Assembly (NCBI GenBank): GCA_015068935.1
Contig: SVJO01000001.1
Span: 1-64,000 of the forward strand
Reading direction: 5' to 3'
DNA: 64,000 bases
DNA from: Oscillospiraceae bacterium
GTDB lineage: Bacteria > Bacillota > Clostridia > UBA1381 > UBA9506
The first letter of the stretch is position 1; every line of letters starts with the position of its first letter. The translations under genes and the position numbers were made by a program. Below, piece by piece: positions 30,849 to 40,846 of this stretch. Under the pieces are notes generated by a model that saw nothing but the letters and a program-made list of their open reading frames with translations, had not been told where the DNA came from and ran no database searches.

Positions 30849-31326
30849 GAAAATTACCGTTGATTTAAGCGCGAAAAGTATTGACAGTGCGATAAAAGAA
30901 GTTCGCAAGTATAAAGCGTGGGTATTGGCAAAAGAAAAGGAATTAAGACAACGTTTGGCTATGTTAGGTGCAAGCGTAGCATCTATAAGGTTTAGCACAG
31001 CAATTTACAACGGCACGAACGATGTTACAGTCCGCGTTGAAGATGACGGGAGTATGGCGACGATTTATGCAGAGGGCGAAAGCGTGGCGTTTATTGAATT
31101 TGGTGCCGGTGCTAAACATGGCTACGGGCATCCGCAAGCCGGAGAATTTGGTGTAGGTCCCGGTACATATCCAGATGGGAAAGGTAATTGGGATAATCCT
31201 AAAGGCTGGTATATCCCCGGAGGCGAGCATACATACGGTAATCCACCGGCAATGGCAATGTACACAGCCGTACAAACAATAACAGAACAAGTGACAATTA
31301 TAGCAAAGGAGGTGTTTAGCAAGTGA
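30841..31326 (+). CDS. HK97 gp10-like head-tail joining protein
   Basis: The 161-residue protein has the gp10-type layout: a long N-terminal helix, then AYIEFGAG-like FIEFGAGAKHGYGHP and a C-terminal helix (PAMAMYTAVQTITEQV). Members contribute to head completion or tail attachment. It is coupled to both neighbours. Confidence 0.75.
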   Translation: MGKKITVDLSAKSIDSAIKEVRKYKAWVLAKEKELRQRLAMLGASVASIRFSTAIYNGTNDVTVRVEDDGSMATIYAEGESVAFIEFGAGAKHGYGHPQAGEFGVGPGTYPDGKGNWDNPKGWYIPGGEHTYGNPPAMAMYTAVQTITEQVTIIAKEVFSK

Positions 31327-31721
31327 TTGATTACTCAAATGAAATATTCAACGCTGTAGCGAAACACCTTCGTTCTTTATATAAAGGGATTCAAGTAAAG
31401 GGTGAATATGTAGCAACGCCCGCTAAGTTTCCTACAGTAACGATAGATGAAATAAACAATATCCCTACAGAGTTGGATAGTGCTAAAACAAATAAATTTG
31501 CAGATGTTGTATATCGCGTTCAGGTATTCAGTAACAAAGAAAACGGAAAACGAGCAGAAGCACGCGAAATATATAAAGCAGTTGATGAAAAATTAATGGA
31601 ATTAGGTTTTTTTGCAAAAACCTACACCTCTACCCCGGCTATTTATAATTCTGAGATTTATTCTATCACAGCTACATATGGTGGAATAATCGGAGAGGAC
31701 GGGGTGGTATATCGAAATTAA
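31323..31721 (+). CDS. tail terminator-like protein
   Basis: The 132-residue protein starts at GTG overlapping the previous stop. The pattern of an N-terminal helix (IFNAVAKHLRSLYKG), TFPTVTI-like KFPTVTIDE and an alternating beta region fits the tail-terminator fold (lambda gpU-like). It would cap the tail tube and join it to the head. Confidence 0.65.
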   Translation: MIDYSNEIFNAVAKHLRSLYKGIQVKGEYVATPAKFPTVTIDEINNIPTELDSAKTNKFADVVYRVQVFSNKENGKRAEAREIYKAVDEKLMELGFFAKTYTSTPAIYNSEIYSITATYGGIIGEDGVVYRN

Positions 31722-31736
31722 GGGAGGTGGCAAACA

Positions 31737-34700
31737 GTGGGAACCACAATAGATTCTCTTGACATTCAAATAAGAAGTTCAGCGGGGAACGCAGCTGATA
31801 AAATTGAGGATTTAGCGATAGCTCTTGGAGATTTAAAAAGTGCAGCTAATCTTAATAAGGTTATAAACCAGTTGAGCCGCCTTAAAACTTCGCTCGATGG
31901 TTTAAGAAGTGTAAACAGCGGCATACAGAGTTTAGAGCGTTTTAGTAAAACACTCTCAAAACTCGGTCAGTTTACCGGAAATGTTTCCGGGTTTTCAAAA
32001 GCAGTAAACACTTTAAGAAAATTACCGCAGTTGGCTGGTGAATTGAAATCAGTAGATTTTAGCGGTTTTTCTTCTCAAATGCAAGCCTTAGAAAGTGGCA
32101 TGGCTGGATTATCTGGTATAGCAAATCCTAAAGGCTTGACAAGTAGTTTAAACGCTCTTAAAAAAATCCCGGAAATCACGAGTTCATTAAATCCGCAGTT
32201 GATTGATGAATTTGGCGATAAAATAGAAAAATTATCAGCTAAATTAGCACCGTTGGCTACGCAGATAGATAAAGTCGGTAACGGTTTTGCGAAGTTACCA
32301 AGTCAGGTAAGTAAGACTGTTACAGCGACAAATAGAATGGAACAGGCAACGAGAAAAGCTACTGAGGCGAATAAAAAGCATGATAAGTCGCTTAATACAA
32401 AAAGTGTAAACTTAATGGCTACGATCCAAAACTTGCAAGAATATGCGCAAGCTATACATTTTGTAGCAGATGGAATCGGAAATGTTCTTGACGATGCTAT
32501 GCAGTGGGATGGTATTCAGTTCCGTTTTGGTAGAGCTTTTGGTGAAGATGCAGAAGAAGTTCTTGCTTATTCTGATAAAATAACTGAAAAATTAGGAATT
32601 AACCAACAACAGTTCATGCAGTACAGCTCAATGTACGGCTCTCTGCTTAGTGGTTTTGGTATGGCACAAGAACAAGTCACAACAATTTCTGTCGGTTTGG
32701 CAGAATTATCATACGATATTTGGGCGGCATACAACGACAGATATAAGTCACTTGAAGATGCGTCTGAGGCTGTCCGTTCTGCTATTACGGGTGAAATTGA
32801 GCCTATCCGTAATGCTGGTATTGCTTTGACAGAAGCCTCCATGCAAGAGTATTTAGATTCTCTTGGAATGGCTCATGTTAAAATGGCAAATTTATCTGAG
32901 GCGCAAAAATCAGAAGTTCGTTACGCGACAATGGTAAATGCTGCTATGAATCAGGGCATCGTTGGTACATACGCGGCAGAAATGAACACAGCAGAAGGTG
33001 TTATGCGTAACTTAGCGATGCAGACAAAAACATTAGCGCAAAACTTTGGTTCATTATTTATTCCTATATTGATGAAAGTTATCCCGTATGTAACAGCTTT
33101 TGTGCAGGTTTTGACAGATGCTACTCGTGCTATAGCTGGATTCTTCGGTGTAGAGTTACAAAAAATTGATTGGGGTAAATCTGCCGGAGGTTTAGGTGGA
33201 GTAAGCGACAGTGCCAAAGATACAGCCAATGCTTTAGGTGATGCAGGAAAAGAAGCGAAAAAACTCAAAGATTACACAATGGGGTTTGATGAATTAAATG
33301 TAATTGACCCGGATAAAGGTAGCGATAGTAACAAAACAGGCGATCCTAATGGCGTAGGTACTGGCGGCAGTCTTGGACTTGACCTTGATACGTTGTGGGA
33401 TGATTCTGTTTTTGCGAAAGCTAAACAGGATGTCGATAAGATAAAAGAGAAACTTAAAGATATGTTAGTTATCGTGAGGGATATTGCTTTAGTCGTAGCG
33501 AGTTGGATGCTTGCTGGTAAACTTATAGATTTTTTGGATTGGTTGAAAGACCCCAAAGCAGTTGGCGATTTCAAGAAAAAATTGGGATTAACTCTTATGA
33601 TTACTGGTTTGTCGATTGCTGCTGACGGTGCTTACGATATTGGTTTAAATGGCCCTAATTTAAAGAATGTATTAAAAACAGCAATCGGTTCGGCTATGGG
33701 GATAGCTGGTTCATTGCTGGTGTTTGGAACTGGTCCTCTTGGCTGGACTATAAGCATTTTAGCGGCATTAGCTGTTACAATCACTGGATTTACTCTTGGT
33801 TGGAACAAAAAACAATTACTCGAAGATCAGAAGGAACATTTCGGGGATTATGTGTTGAGCGACAAAGAGATTCAGAGTTTGGTTGATAGCATGACTACCA
33901 ATGAAGTGTCAATGAAATTAGATTTATTTGTAGATCAGGAAAAAATAGTTTCTGATATTGAAGCGTCTTTAGCGGAATCAATGAAAGAACTTCAAAAGAA
34001 AAATATGCAGCTTGAACTCGGAATTGAGGTTCCTCAAGAAGAATACGAAGAAGCGGTAGATAGTTTACTGTCAAACGCTAAGAAGTATTTAGAAGAAAAA
34101 CAAACTGAGTATGCTTTAGCGATTGCAGTAACTCTTGATGGTACAGCGACAGGGGAACGACTTACTGACTTCGCAAACTCATTTTTCTTAACACAACAGA
34201 CAACTTTAGCAGATTTAGGACTGAAACTAAAAAAAGTAGTTAGTGAAGGTTTTAAAGAAGGCGAATGGATTCCTGAAAAAATGGAAGAAGCAATTCGTAT
34301 TCAAAAAGAAATAACAGAAGTTTTACAAAAAGTTTCTGATGCGGAATATCAAGCGAAACTGACTGCCTTAAAGTTAGATGCAAGTGGAACAGAACTAACT
34401 TACGAGAGTATGGAAAAACTTCTGACAGAGGCGAATACAGCAATAAAAGAAAAAATGAAAAACCTCGATGAAGTTAGAATACAACAAATACAAATTGCAC
34501 AGATGGAGTTCGACCAAAATGTATTGAATGGCATGAGCGAAGCTGAGGCAAAAAAAATACTTGATACAACACTTGCTGATATTCAAGATGCATTCCTAAA
34601 TTCAAAAATGGAATTACAGGCTGGAACCGTCACTTTTGGTTTGGATAGCATCAAAAACGCTTATTCTGCCGAAATAGAAAAAACAATACCGTTTTTTCAA

Positions 34701-36491
34701 ACGAGTACAGAAGAACTTTTCACAAGGGGAACTATCGCCAGTCCCACAAGCGAAATGTATGATAATGTGGATATTCTTATTTCAAATCTTCAAGAAGCGT
34801 ATATGTACGGTTTCCAAGATATGGATATTTCGTCAGCAGCGCGAAAAAATATTGAGGAATTGTTAGAAGCAATGAAGCCATCCGTTACGGAAATGGAAAA
34901 AATAGCTGAAGAAGCTCGCAAAGCTGGAAAAACTGTACCGGAAGAAGTGGCAAAAGGATTGGCTGATGCCGCACAGTTGGGAGCTATTGCTGGCAACCTT
35001 CAAGCTCAAAACTATTTAATTGGGGAAAAATTATCTACAGACCCCTCATTTTTGGAAACACTGGCTACAGCAAAAGATGCCGGGGCAAGATTACCTGAAG
35101 AAGTTCGACAGGGGTTGGCTGACAACATTAAGCTCGTCACAGATGAAGCTACTGGTATTGTAACTGGTATAAAAAATTCTATAACAGGCGAAGTGACAAC
35201 CATAACTCCTGAATTGGTAGCTAATATGAAACAAATAGGTTTAGATTTATCTGGCGGTTTGGCATCCCAATATGAAGTTGTCTATGACGAAGCTACTGGT
35301 GTCGCTACTGGAATTTATGACGGTGTAAACGATAAGGTTGTAGAACTCACGCCTGAATTAACATCTGCAATGGAAGCGTTGGGAATTGATGTTTCTAAAG
35401 GCTTGTATGCAGGTGCGGATTCCGAAATAGAAGCACAAAAAAGTTTGTGGAAAGAATGGTCTAACAAAATCATTAACTGGTTCAAAGGAGAAAATGATAT
35501 AAATAGTCCGTCAAAGGTTTTCTTCGATGCTGGCGAGGATTTATCACAAGGTTTATTCAATGGGTCCGATAATAAGATGCAGAGTTTAAAATCTTCATGG
35601 CAAAAATGGTCTATTTGGCCGTGGAATTGGTTTAAAGGGGAAAACGACATTAAGACAGGCATATCTGAAAAGTTCAAAACGCTGGGAGAAAAACTTTCAG
35701 GCGGTTTGTTTACTGGTTCTGATGCAGATTTAAAAGCAAAAGAAACATCTTGGAAAACGTGGTCGTTATTACCTTGGAACTGGTTTAAAACAGAAAATGG
35801 CATCAAAAATGGCGATTCTACAGAGTTTTCGGAGTTGGGTAAAAAAGTTTCCGGCGGCTTGTTAAGTGGTGTTGATAAAAACACTAAACAGAGCGATTAC
35901 ACAGGTGTATTTGGTCAGTTAAGCAGTTGGTTTTCGTCTACATTTGGCATAGGCAATGGTGAAGAATCAGTATTTGCAAAATTAGGAAAAAACCTAATTG
36001 GAAACTTAAAAACTGGTTTAAAGACTGCATGGAACGGGCTGAAAACATGGTGGGAAAACCTTGAGCTTCCTTCGTTTAAAATCAAAATGCCGCACATCAC
36101 ATGGAGCAGTACATCGGCAACTGGTTGGATAGCAACAACATTGGAGGCGCTCGGCTTACCATCATCTATACCTAAAATGAAAGTCGAATGGTACGCAAAC
36201 GGCGGTTTCCCTGACATGGGTCAAATGTTCATCGCGCGTGAGGCTGGTCCTGAGTTAGTCGGAAGCATTAACGGCAGAACGGCTGTTGCAAATAACGATC
36301 AGATTGTGGCTGCCGTATCGCAAGGTGTTTACAGTGCTGTAATGGCTGCTATGGGTAACAACAGTAATAATTCTGGTGAACATAATATTAATATTTACCT
36401 TGACGGTAAAAGGGTTACTGCGAGCGTAGAAAAACATCAAGCAGAGCGTGGCAGAACACTTATGGGAAATCAATTAGGATATGGATATTGA
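31737..36491 (+). CDS. tape measure protein
   Basis: This 1584-residue protein starts at GTG after GGGAGGTGG. The N-terminal 200 residues are helical repeats, followed by alpha-helical segments (about 230-430), hydrophobic stretches near 560-680 (IVRDIALVVASWMLAGKLI; ILAALAVTITGFTLG) and a C-terminal part with four tryptophan-rich repeats (WFKGENDI, PWNWFKGENDI, PWNWFKTENGI and a fourth variant). It sets tail length; at roughly 0.15 nm per residue the tail would be about 240 nm. No peptidoglycan hydrolase motif was recognised. Confidence 0.95.
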   Translation: MGTTIDSLDIQIRSSAGNAADKIEDLAIALGDLKSAANLNKVINQLSRLKTSLDGLRSVNSGIQSLERFSKTLSKLGQFTGNVSGFSKAVNTLRKLPQLAGELKSVDFSGFSSQMQALESGMAGLSGIANPKGLTSSLNALKKIPEITSSLNPQLIDEFGDKIEKLSAKLAPLATQIDKVGNGFAKLPSQVSKTVTATNRMEQATRKATEANKKHDKSLNTKSVNLMATIQNLQEYAQAIHFVADGIGNVLDDAMQWDGIQFRFGRAFGEDAEEVLAYSDKITEKLGINQQQFMQYSSMYGSLLSGFGMAQEQVTTISVGLAELSYDIWAAYNDRYKSLEDASEAVRSAITGEIEPIRNAGIALTEASMQEYLDSLGMAHVKMANLSEAQKSEVRYATMVNAAMNQGIVGTYAAEMNTAEGVMRNLAMQTKTLAQNFGSLFIPILMKVIPYVTAFVQVLTDATRAIAGFFGVELQKIDWGKSAGGLGGVSDSAKDTANALGDAGKEAKKLKDYTMGFDELNVIDPDKGSDSNKTGDPNGVGTGGSLGLDLDTLWDDSVFAKAKQDVDKIKEKLKDMLVIVRDIALVVASWMLAGKLIDFLDWLKDPKAVGDFKKKLGLTLMITGLSIAADGAYDIGLNGPNLKNVLKTAIGSAMGIAGSLLVFGTGPLGWTISILAALAVTITGFTLGWNKKQLLEDQKEHFGDYVLSDKEIQSLVDSMTTNEVSMKLDLFVDQEKIVSDIEASLAESMKELQKKNMQLELGIEVPQEEYEEAVDSLLSNAKKYLEEKQTEYALAIAVTLDGTATGERLTDFANSFFLTQQTTLADLGLKLKKVVSEGFKEGEWIPEKMEEAIRIQKEITEVLQKVSDAEYQAKLTALKLDASGTELTYESMEKLLTEANTAIKEKMKNLDEVRIQQIQIAQMEFDQNVLNGMSEAEAKKILDTTLADIQDAFLNSKMELQAGTVTFGLDSIKNAYSAEIEKTIPFFQTSTEELFTRGTIASPTSEMYDNVDILISNLQEAYMYGFQDMDISSAARKNIEELLEAMKPSVTEMEKIAEEARKAGKTVPEEVAKGLADAAQLGAIAGNLQAQNYLIGEKLSTDPSFLETLATAKDAGARLPEEVRQGLADNIKLVTDEATGIVTGIKNSITGEVTTITPELVANMKQIGLDLSGGLASQYEVVYDEATGVATGIYDGVNDKVVELTPELTSAMEALGIDVSKGLYAGADSEIEAQKSLWKEWSNKIINWFKGENDINSPSKVFFDAGEDLSQGLFNGSDNKMQSLKSSWQKWSIWPWNWFKGENDIKTGISEKFKTLGEKLSGGLFTGSDADLKAKETSWKTWSLLPWNWFKTENGIKNGDSTEFSELGKKVSGGLLSGVDKNTKQSDYTGVFGQLSSWFSSTFGIGNGEESVFAKLGKNLIGNLKTGLKTAWNGLKTWWENLELPSFKIKMPHITWSSTSATGWIATTLEALGLPSSIPKMKVEWYANGGFPDMGQMFIAREAGPELVGSINGRTAVANNDQIVAAVSQGVYSAVMAAMGNNSNNSGEHNINIYLDGKRVTASVEKHQAERGRTLMGNQLGYGY

Positions 36492-36533
36492 GCGCCGAGA
36501 GCGCCACTTTTTTTAAAAGGAGCGTGAAAATAA

Positions 36534-36902
36534 ATGACAGCGTTGGTTACAGTGGCCGGCACACCGTTGCCGGAACCTTCTGAATATAGTTCGAGCACAA
36601 GCACATTGGTTGATAGTGCCCGTAATGTTGAGGGCAAAGTTGTAGGAAGTGTTGTCCGTCCCGATGTAGCAAAAATTGAATTAAAATGGCGTTATCTGAC
36701 AGCGCAACAGTGGGCCTCGGTTCTTAGTTTGTTTACAAATAACTTCTATAACAGCGTGACTTTTTTCAATCAAACAACGGCTGGATATACAACACGCGAT
36801 ATGTACGTAGGAGATAGGAGTGCTGGTATGTGGCGCAGAAATCCTACTACGGGTGAAGTAATGGGGTTTACTGATTGTTCGTTGAATTTAATAGAAGTCT
36901 AA
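36534..36902 (+). CDS. minor tail protein
   Basis: The 122-residue protein is beta-rich and contains VEGKVVGSVVRPDVAKIELKW-like segments and a QQWASVLSLF helix. Proteins of this size directly after the tape measure are often distal tail or hub components in Clostridia phages. AAAGGAGC precedes the ATG. The exact role is unclear. Confidence 0.6.
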   Translation: MTALVTVAGTPLPEPSEYSSSTSTLVDSARNVEGKVVGSVVRPDVAKIELKWRYLTAQQWASVLSLFTNNFYNSVTFFNQTTAGYTTRDMYVGDRSAGMWRRNPTTGEVMGFTDCSLNLIEV

Positions 36903-36917
36903 CGGAGGTGGTTATTT

Positions 36918-38471
36918 GTGAATACGGTGTCAGAAAATTGGAAATCCACACATGACGAATTACTTCTTCCGGAAACTTTTATAAAATTGTCTTTGGGTGT
37001 TACAGAGCCGGGGTTATCTTTAGTAGCTGAAACAACCGCTACGAACGAGGAAACATTCTCAGAAGCAGAGAAAATAACAAACACTCTTGATAAAGAGCCA
37101 GAAAAATATGCGACATTGGAACATAATATGTGGGGATTAGATGGCACGTTTGATTTTTTTGACGAAACGCCTGTAGATGCAGGGTACACCACTTCCCTAC
37201 TATCTAACGCTGACGGAAGTTTTAGTTCTGTGCCGACATTAACAATTCAGTTTTCTTCGGTGCGAACAGCACTTATTCCCGGTATTACAATTACGTGGGG
37301 GAATGCTTTTGATGAATATGCTACATCGTTCCGCATCACTGTGTATAACGGCACGACAGTAGTTTTTCAAAAAAACGTTACTGACAATGCAAGTAATGTT
37401 TCGCAGATTTTCACTGCATTACAAGGTTACGACAAAATTGTGATTGAAGTTCTCGAATGGTGTTTACCACACCACCGATGCCGAATTACAGAAGTATTTT
37501 TAGGCATTAGAGAGAGTTACACGAAATCTGCTCTGTTGAGTTACGACCATATAGAAAGTGCCGATTTACTCAGTGCCGCACTACCTAAAAACGAAATCGT
37601 ATTTAGTTTGGATAATAGTACAGGACGTTGGAATCCAAGTAATCCGAGTGGCGCGGAACAATATTTGATAGAGCGACAAGAGATTGTCGTTAAATACGGC
37701 ATGAGAGTTGGCGACAACATAGAGTGGATTGATGGTGGCTCATTGTGGCTTAGTGAATGGAATACTCCGGCAAACGGCTTAGAAGCAACATTTACAGCAA
37801 GAGATTCGCTTACGTTTGCTAATGAGGTGTACACAGGGATTAGGAAAGGTACATTATATAACATTGCTACCGCTGCATTTGAGCAAATGAATCTCCCGTT
37901 ATTACCGGATGGCTCTCCGAGATTTTATGTAGATGAAAGCCTTAAAAATCTTTCGACGGATTTTTCAGCAGAAGATACAGAATACACGATTGCTGAGGTT
38001 TTGCAGATGGTAGCACACATGGGTTGTTGTGTATTTTATCAGTCAAGAGACGGAAAACTCCGTATTGAACAGCATAACAGTGAGGTAACTGATTATGTGA
38101 TAAATCGTTTCCGCTCGTATGCGCATCCGGAAGTTTCGTACTCTAAACCATTAAAAGCTGTAGAAGTAACTTATGGCGATAATCAAAAAACATTGTTAAG
38201 TGTCGCATCTTCCGGTGAGGTGCAAACAGTAACAAATGAATTTATAAAAACAAATGCCGATGCACAAAAAGTGGCAAAAAGAACAGCAGATGTATTAAAA
38301 GGTCGTCAGACGATTTCCGGTGAATACAGAGCCGATCCGCGTCTCAGTGCATTAGACGTAGTTGCTGTTGAAAGTAAATACGCTGACAGCAAAGTGGCTA
38401 TAACAGAAATAAAATACACCACTACCGGAGGTGCTTTCAAAGGAACTTATACGGGCAGAATTGTGGGGTGA
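36918..38471 (+). CDS. distal tail / baseplate hub protein
   Basis: The 517-residue protein starts at GTG after GGAGGTGG. Its middle (IVFSLDNSTGRWNPSNPSG ... VVKYGMRV) and C-terminal half (AEVLQMVAHMGCCVFYQSRDGKLRIE) resemble tail-associated hub proteins that link tail tube and fibres. A discoidin-like part near 120-210 may bind a surface ligand. No lytic motif is seen. Confidence 0.7.
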   Translation: MNTVSENWKSTHDELLLPETFIKLSLGVTEPGLSLVAETTATNEETFSEAEKITNTLDKEPEKYATLEHNMWGLDGTFDFFDETPVDAGYTTSLLSNADGSFSSVPTLTIQFSSVRTALIPGITITWGNAFDEYATSFRITVYNGTTVVFQKNVTDNASNVSQIFTALQGYDKIVIEVLEWCLPHHRCRITEVFLGIRESYTKSALLSYDHIESADLLSAALPKNEIVFSLDNSTGRWNPSNPSGAEQYLIERQEIVVKYGMRVGDNIEWIDGGSLWLSEWNTPANGLEATFTARDSLTFANEVYTGIRKGTLYNIATAAFEQMNLPLLPDGSPRFYVDESLKNLSTDFSAEDTEYTIAEVLQMVAHMGCCVFYQSRDGKLRIEQHNSEVTDYVINRFRSYAHPEVSYSKPLKAVEVTYGDNQKTLLSVASSGEVQTVTNEFIKTNADAQKVAKRTADVLKGRQTISGEYRADPRLSALDVVAVESKYADSKVAITEIKYTTTGGAFKGTYTGRIVG

Positions 38472-38475
38472 TTAA

Positions 38476-38955
38476 ATGGCATTAAGTGATTTTAGTTTAA
38501 TAACCGACAGAACACAAGCAGACGTTGAGCGTTACGCGGAGTTGAAAGCTAAAGGTTTGCATGGCATGACAGAGGCTGAAAAGGCTGAGTGGGAAACTTC
38601 TCTAAAAGGTGCATATAACTACACAGACATGAATCGTGTCGAAAGCGCCGTTGAATACGCGGCGAACAGGCTGACAGAAGCCGGATATGTTGTTATTCCT
38701 GTTGTAAAGAAAAATTGGACCCGGACAGATAAGCCTACTCTGGCCGATTTAAAAAGATATACGAAAAATATTGCGGACATACGCGCTGCACTCGCAACAT
38801 TAGAAACGACACCGGAAGCTCCTTCAACTGATAAAAGATTAAGTTTTCAGGCGGCTAACGATATGGAACAGATTCTTATAGACGTTGATGATCTGATTTC
38901 GAGAATGATAAGCGCGTATTTCTACTCAGGTGATTTATATTGTGGGGAGGTATAA
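38476..38955 (+). CDS. tail-associated protein
   Basis: The 159-residue helical protein (ITDRTQADVERYAELKAKG ... GAYNYTDMNRVESAVEY) is of a type common between tail hub and fibre genes in Firmicutes phages. It may form part of the baseplate or fibre attachment. A coiled C-terminal half is predicted from its heptad-like leucines. The function is inferred from place only. Confidence 0.6.
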   Translation: MALSDFSLITDRTQADVERYAELKAKGLHGMTEAEKAEWETSLKGAYNYTDMNRVESAVEYAANRLTEAGYVVIPVVKKNWTRTDKPTLADLKRYTKNIADIRAALATLETTPEAPSTDKRLSFQAANDMEQILIDVDDLISRMISAYFYSGDLYCGEV

Positions 38956-38987
38956 ACGATGTATAAATTTATAAGGGGGGCGAAAAT

Positions 38988-40004
38988 ATGAGTAAACCTT
39001 TTCCGTTTTCAGTATGTGAAAAATGTTGTGCAACGGGTAATGTTGTAATAGAAGGCGAAACAGGGACACTTATAATAGATGGTGAATTAAGTGAAACAAG
39101 CGAAAACCCTGTACAAAATAAAGTAATTTATGCGGTGGTTAAAGAACTTGATGAAAATAAAGCAGATGTTTCACACACTCATAGCATTGACGACTTGGAC
39201 GAGTCCATCAATAGTATAATAGACGGGATAATTATGGACGGAATCAATTGGGAAGTTGGTTCAATAGTAGTTAACACAGGAACGAATGGAAGTCTTACAA
39301 CAAGAGCACGCACAATGGATTTTTTAGAATATGAAAATTATACTGTTATAACAAGTTCAGGCGATGTTCAAATAATTCCTATATTCTATGATGCTAATAA
39401 AAAATTTATATCAGGCAGCTCGACTAGTTGGCTAACAGGAACTATTCATTTATCTGATTTGGCACCTGAAGGAGCTGCATATTTTAGATTGACAGCCCGT
39501 TATATGCCTGAAGGCAGCACCAATGGTGAGGAGTTGACAAGTGAAAATATAAACCTTATCTCAGATAACGTGAAAATAGAAATATATCGTGAAAATACAA
39601 TAGCTTCTACAGTTTATAATCTAGATAGGCGAGTTGATAAAGCTATTAAAACAAATAACCATTTCTACAAGACAATAGATTTCAGCGAGATAACAAATAA
39701 TACTGTGACCTTGGATACGAATTGTGTCACTTATATATCTGGTACTACAAAGTTGGATACATTAACGATTTCATTTGATACTACTCTTGAAGTTATAAAT
39801 ATGGCTCAGGAAACTGTTCTCGTTTTAGACCTTACTAAATATACAACTGCTCCTACTATTGTTTTTGATGGAACAATAAAGTGGATAAATGCAGAAGTGC
39901 CTACTATTACTAATGGTAATGTATATATGATTTCTTTCACTCATGTTAGAGATAGTGCAGGAACAATCAATTATAGCCTTGCCGTTGGGGGTGAGTTTGC
40001 GTAA
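38988..40004 (+). CDS. tail fibre / structural protein
   Basis: The 338-residue protein starts MSKPFPFSVCEKCCATGN. It then has an IDGELSETSENPVQNKVIY segment and an HTHSIDDLDESINSIID stretch that are typical of phage fibre shafts, followed by a beta-rich C terminus. It is likely a receptor-binding fibre or its adaptor. The ribosome site is AGGGGGG. Confidence 0.7.
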   Translation: MSKPFPFSVCEKCCATGNVVIEGETGTLIIDGELSETSENPVQNKVIYAVVKELDENKADVSHTHSIDDLDESINSIIDGIIMDGINWEVGSIVVNTGTNGSLTTRARTMDFLEYENYTVITSSGDVQIIPIFYDANKKFISGSSTSWLTGTIHLSDLAPEGAAYFRLTARYMPEGSTNGEELTSENINLISDNVKIEIYRENTIASTVYNLDRRVDKAIKTNNHFYKTIDFSEITNNTVTLDTNCVTYISGTTKLDTLTISFDTTLEVINMAQETVLVLDLTKYTTAPTIVFDGTIKWINAEVPTITNGNVYMISFTHVRDSAGTINYSLAVGGEFA

Positions 40005-40588
40005 TGTATGCAACAAAACTTATGATGCAACAATCTAAAATCTACGACTATGTAGAAGATGATAGCCTACTTAGAAAAGTGGAAAATGATGTTTTCGGCT
40101 CTAAGGTGATAATTCCTAATGTTAGACAGGCGGTTAATTCTTTCACCTATTGCGGAACATTACCGACTGCAGCAGATGGAGTTCTCTCCTTAAAAACCAC
40201 GATGCTATCTACTGTACCATCACTTGTTACACTTTATCTTGCATCAAATGCTCAATTAGGTATACGTAATTATGTAAATGGTACGCTTTTAAAACCTACG
40301 TTGCCGTCTGATTATTCATTTCCTGTTATAACAGATGCCGATATTCAGCCTTATGTAGCATTTACACTTGCCTTTCCTACAACAACAACGCAGCATATGA
40401 CTTTTCAATATGAAAATGGTGAAAAAGCTACGTTTGAAGGAGCATGGGGATATACAACTTATAATGATGTTGAAGCAGTAGTTGGTAGCGGCACGAAGCT
40501 CATAGATTTAGCACTCGTATATAACAGAGTGTTGACAGATAAAGAAATAGAGCAAAATTTCAGGGCTTTTAAACAAAGATATAGATAG
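40004..40588 (+). CDS. fibre-associated protein, LamG-like end
   Basis: The 194-residue protein overlaps the previous stop by one base. Its C-terminal LALVYNRVLTDKEIEQNF resembles the end of LamG/concanavalin-like modules (ALYNRALSDEEI pattern). It could be a carbohydrate-binding part of the host-recognition apparatus. Confidence 0.6.
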   Translation: MYATKLMMQQSKIYDYVEDDSLLRKVENDVFGSKVIIPNVRQAVNSFTYCGTLPTAADGVLSLKTTMLSTVPSLVTLYLASNAQLGIRNYVNGTLLKPTLPSDYSFPVITDADIQPYVAFTLAFPTTTTQHMTFQYENGEKATFEGAWGYTTYNDVEAVVGSGTKLIDLALVYNRVLTDKEIEQNFRAFKQRYR

Positions 40589-40599
40589 GGGGCAGATAT

Positions 40600-40842
40600 A
40601 TGTACGGAAAATTAGAAAATGGCAGATTTATAAAAGCAAAACATTTCATAATTGACGGAAATGCAACAATAATCAACCCAACAGATGAAATGTACAAAAA
40701 AAATGGGTTTAAAAAGCTGATAGAGAGTGAAATGCCTGAATTAAATGAAAATCAATCATTTGAAATCAGTTATGAAGAAACTGAAACGGGAATCATAAAA
40801 AATTATAAAGTGGTTGAAATAACAGAAGTGCAAGAGGGGTGA
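40600..40842 (+). CDS. small tail-region protein
   Basis: The 80-residue protein (MYGKLENGRFIKAKHFIIDG, then a helical acidic part) resembles small proteins between fibre genes in Clostridia phages. GATAGGGGGC precedes the start. It may be a fibre chaperone. The function is unknown. Confidence 0.55.
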   Translation: MYGKLENGRFIKAKHFIIDGNATIINPTDEMYKKNGFKKLIESEMPELNENQSFEISYEETETGIIKNYKVVEITEVQEG

Positions 40843-40846
40843 TTTT

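Noticed and set aside
32567-35884. Several long minus-strand frames opposite the tape measure gene
   Set aside because: They follow the codon periodicity of the tape measure and have no ribosome sites; they are shadows.
38959-38991. 10-codon frame between tail genes
   Set aside because: It is very short and its span covers the ribosome site of the next gene.
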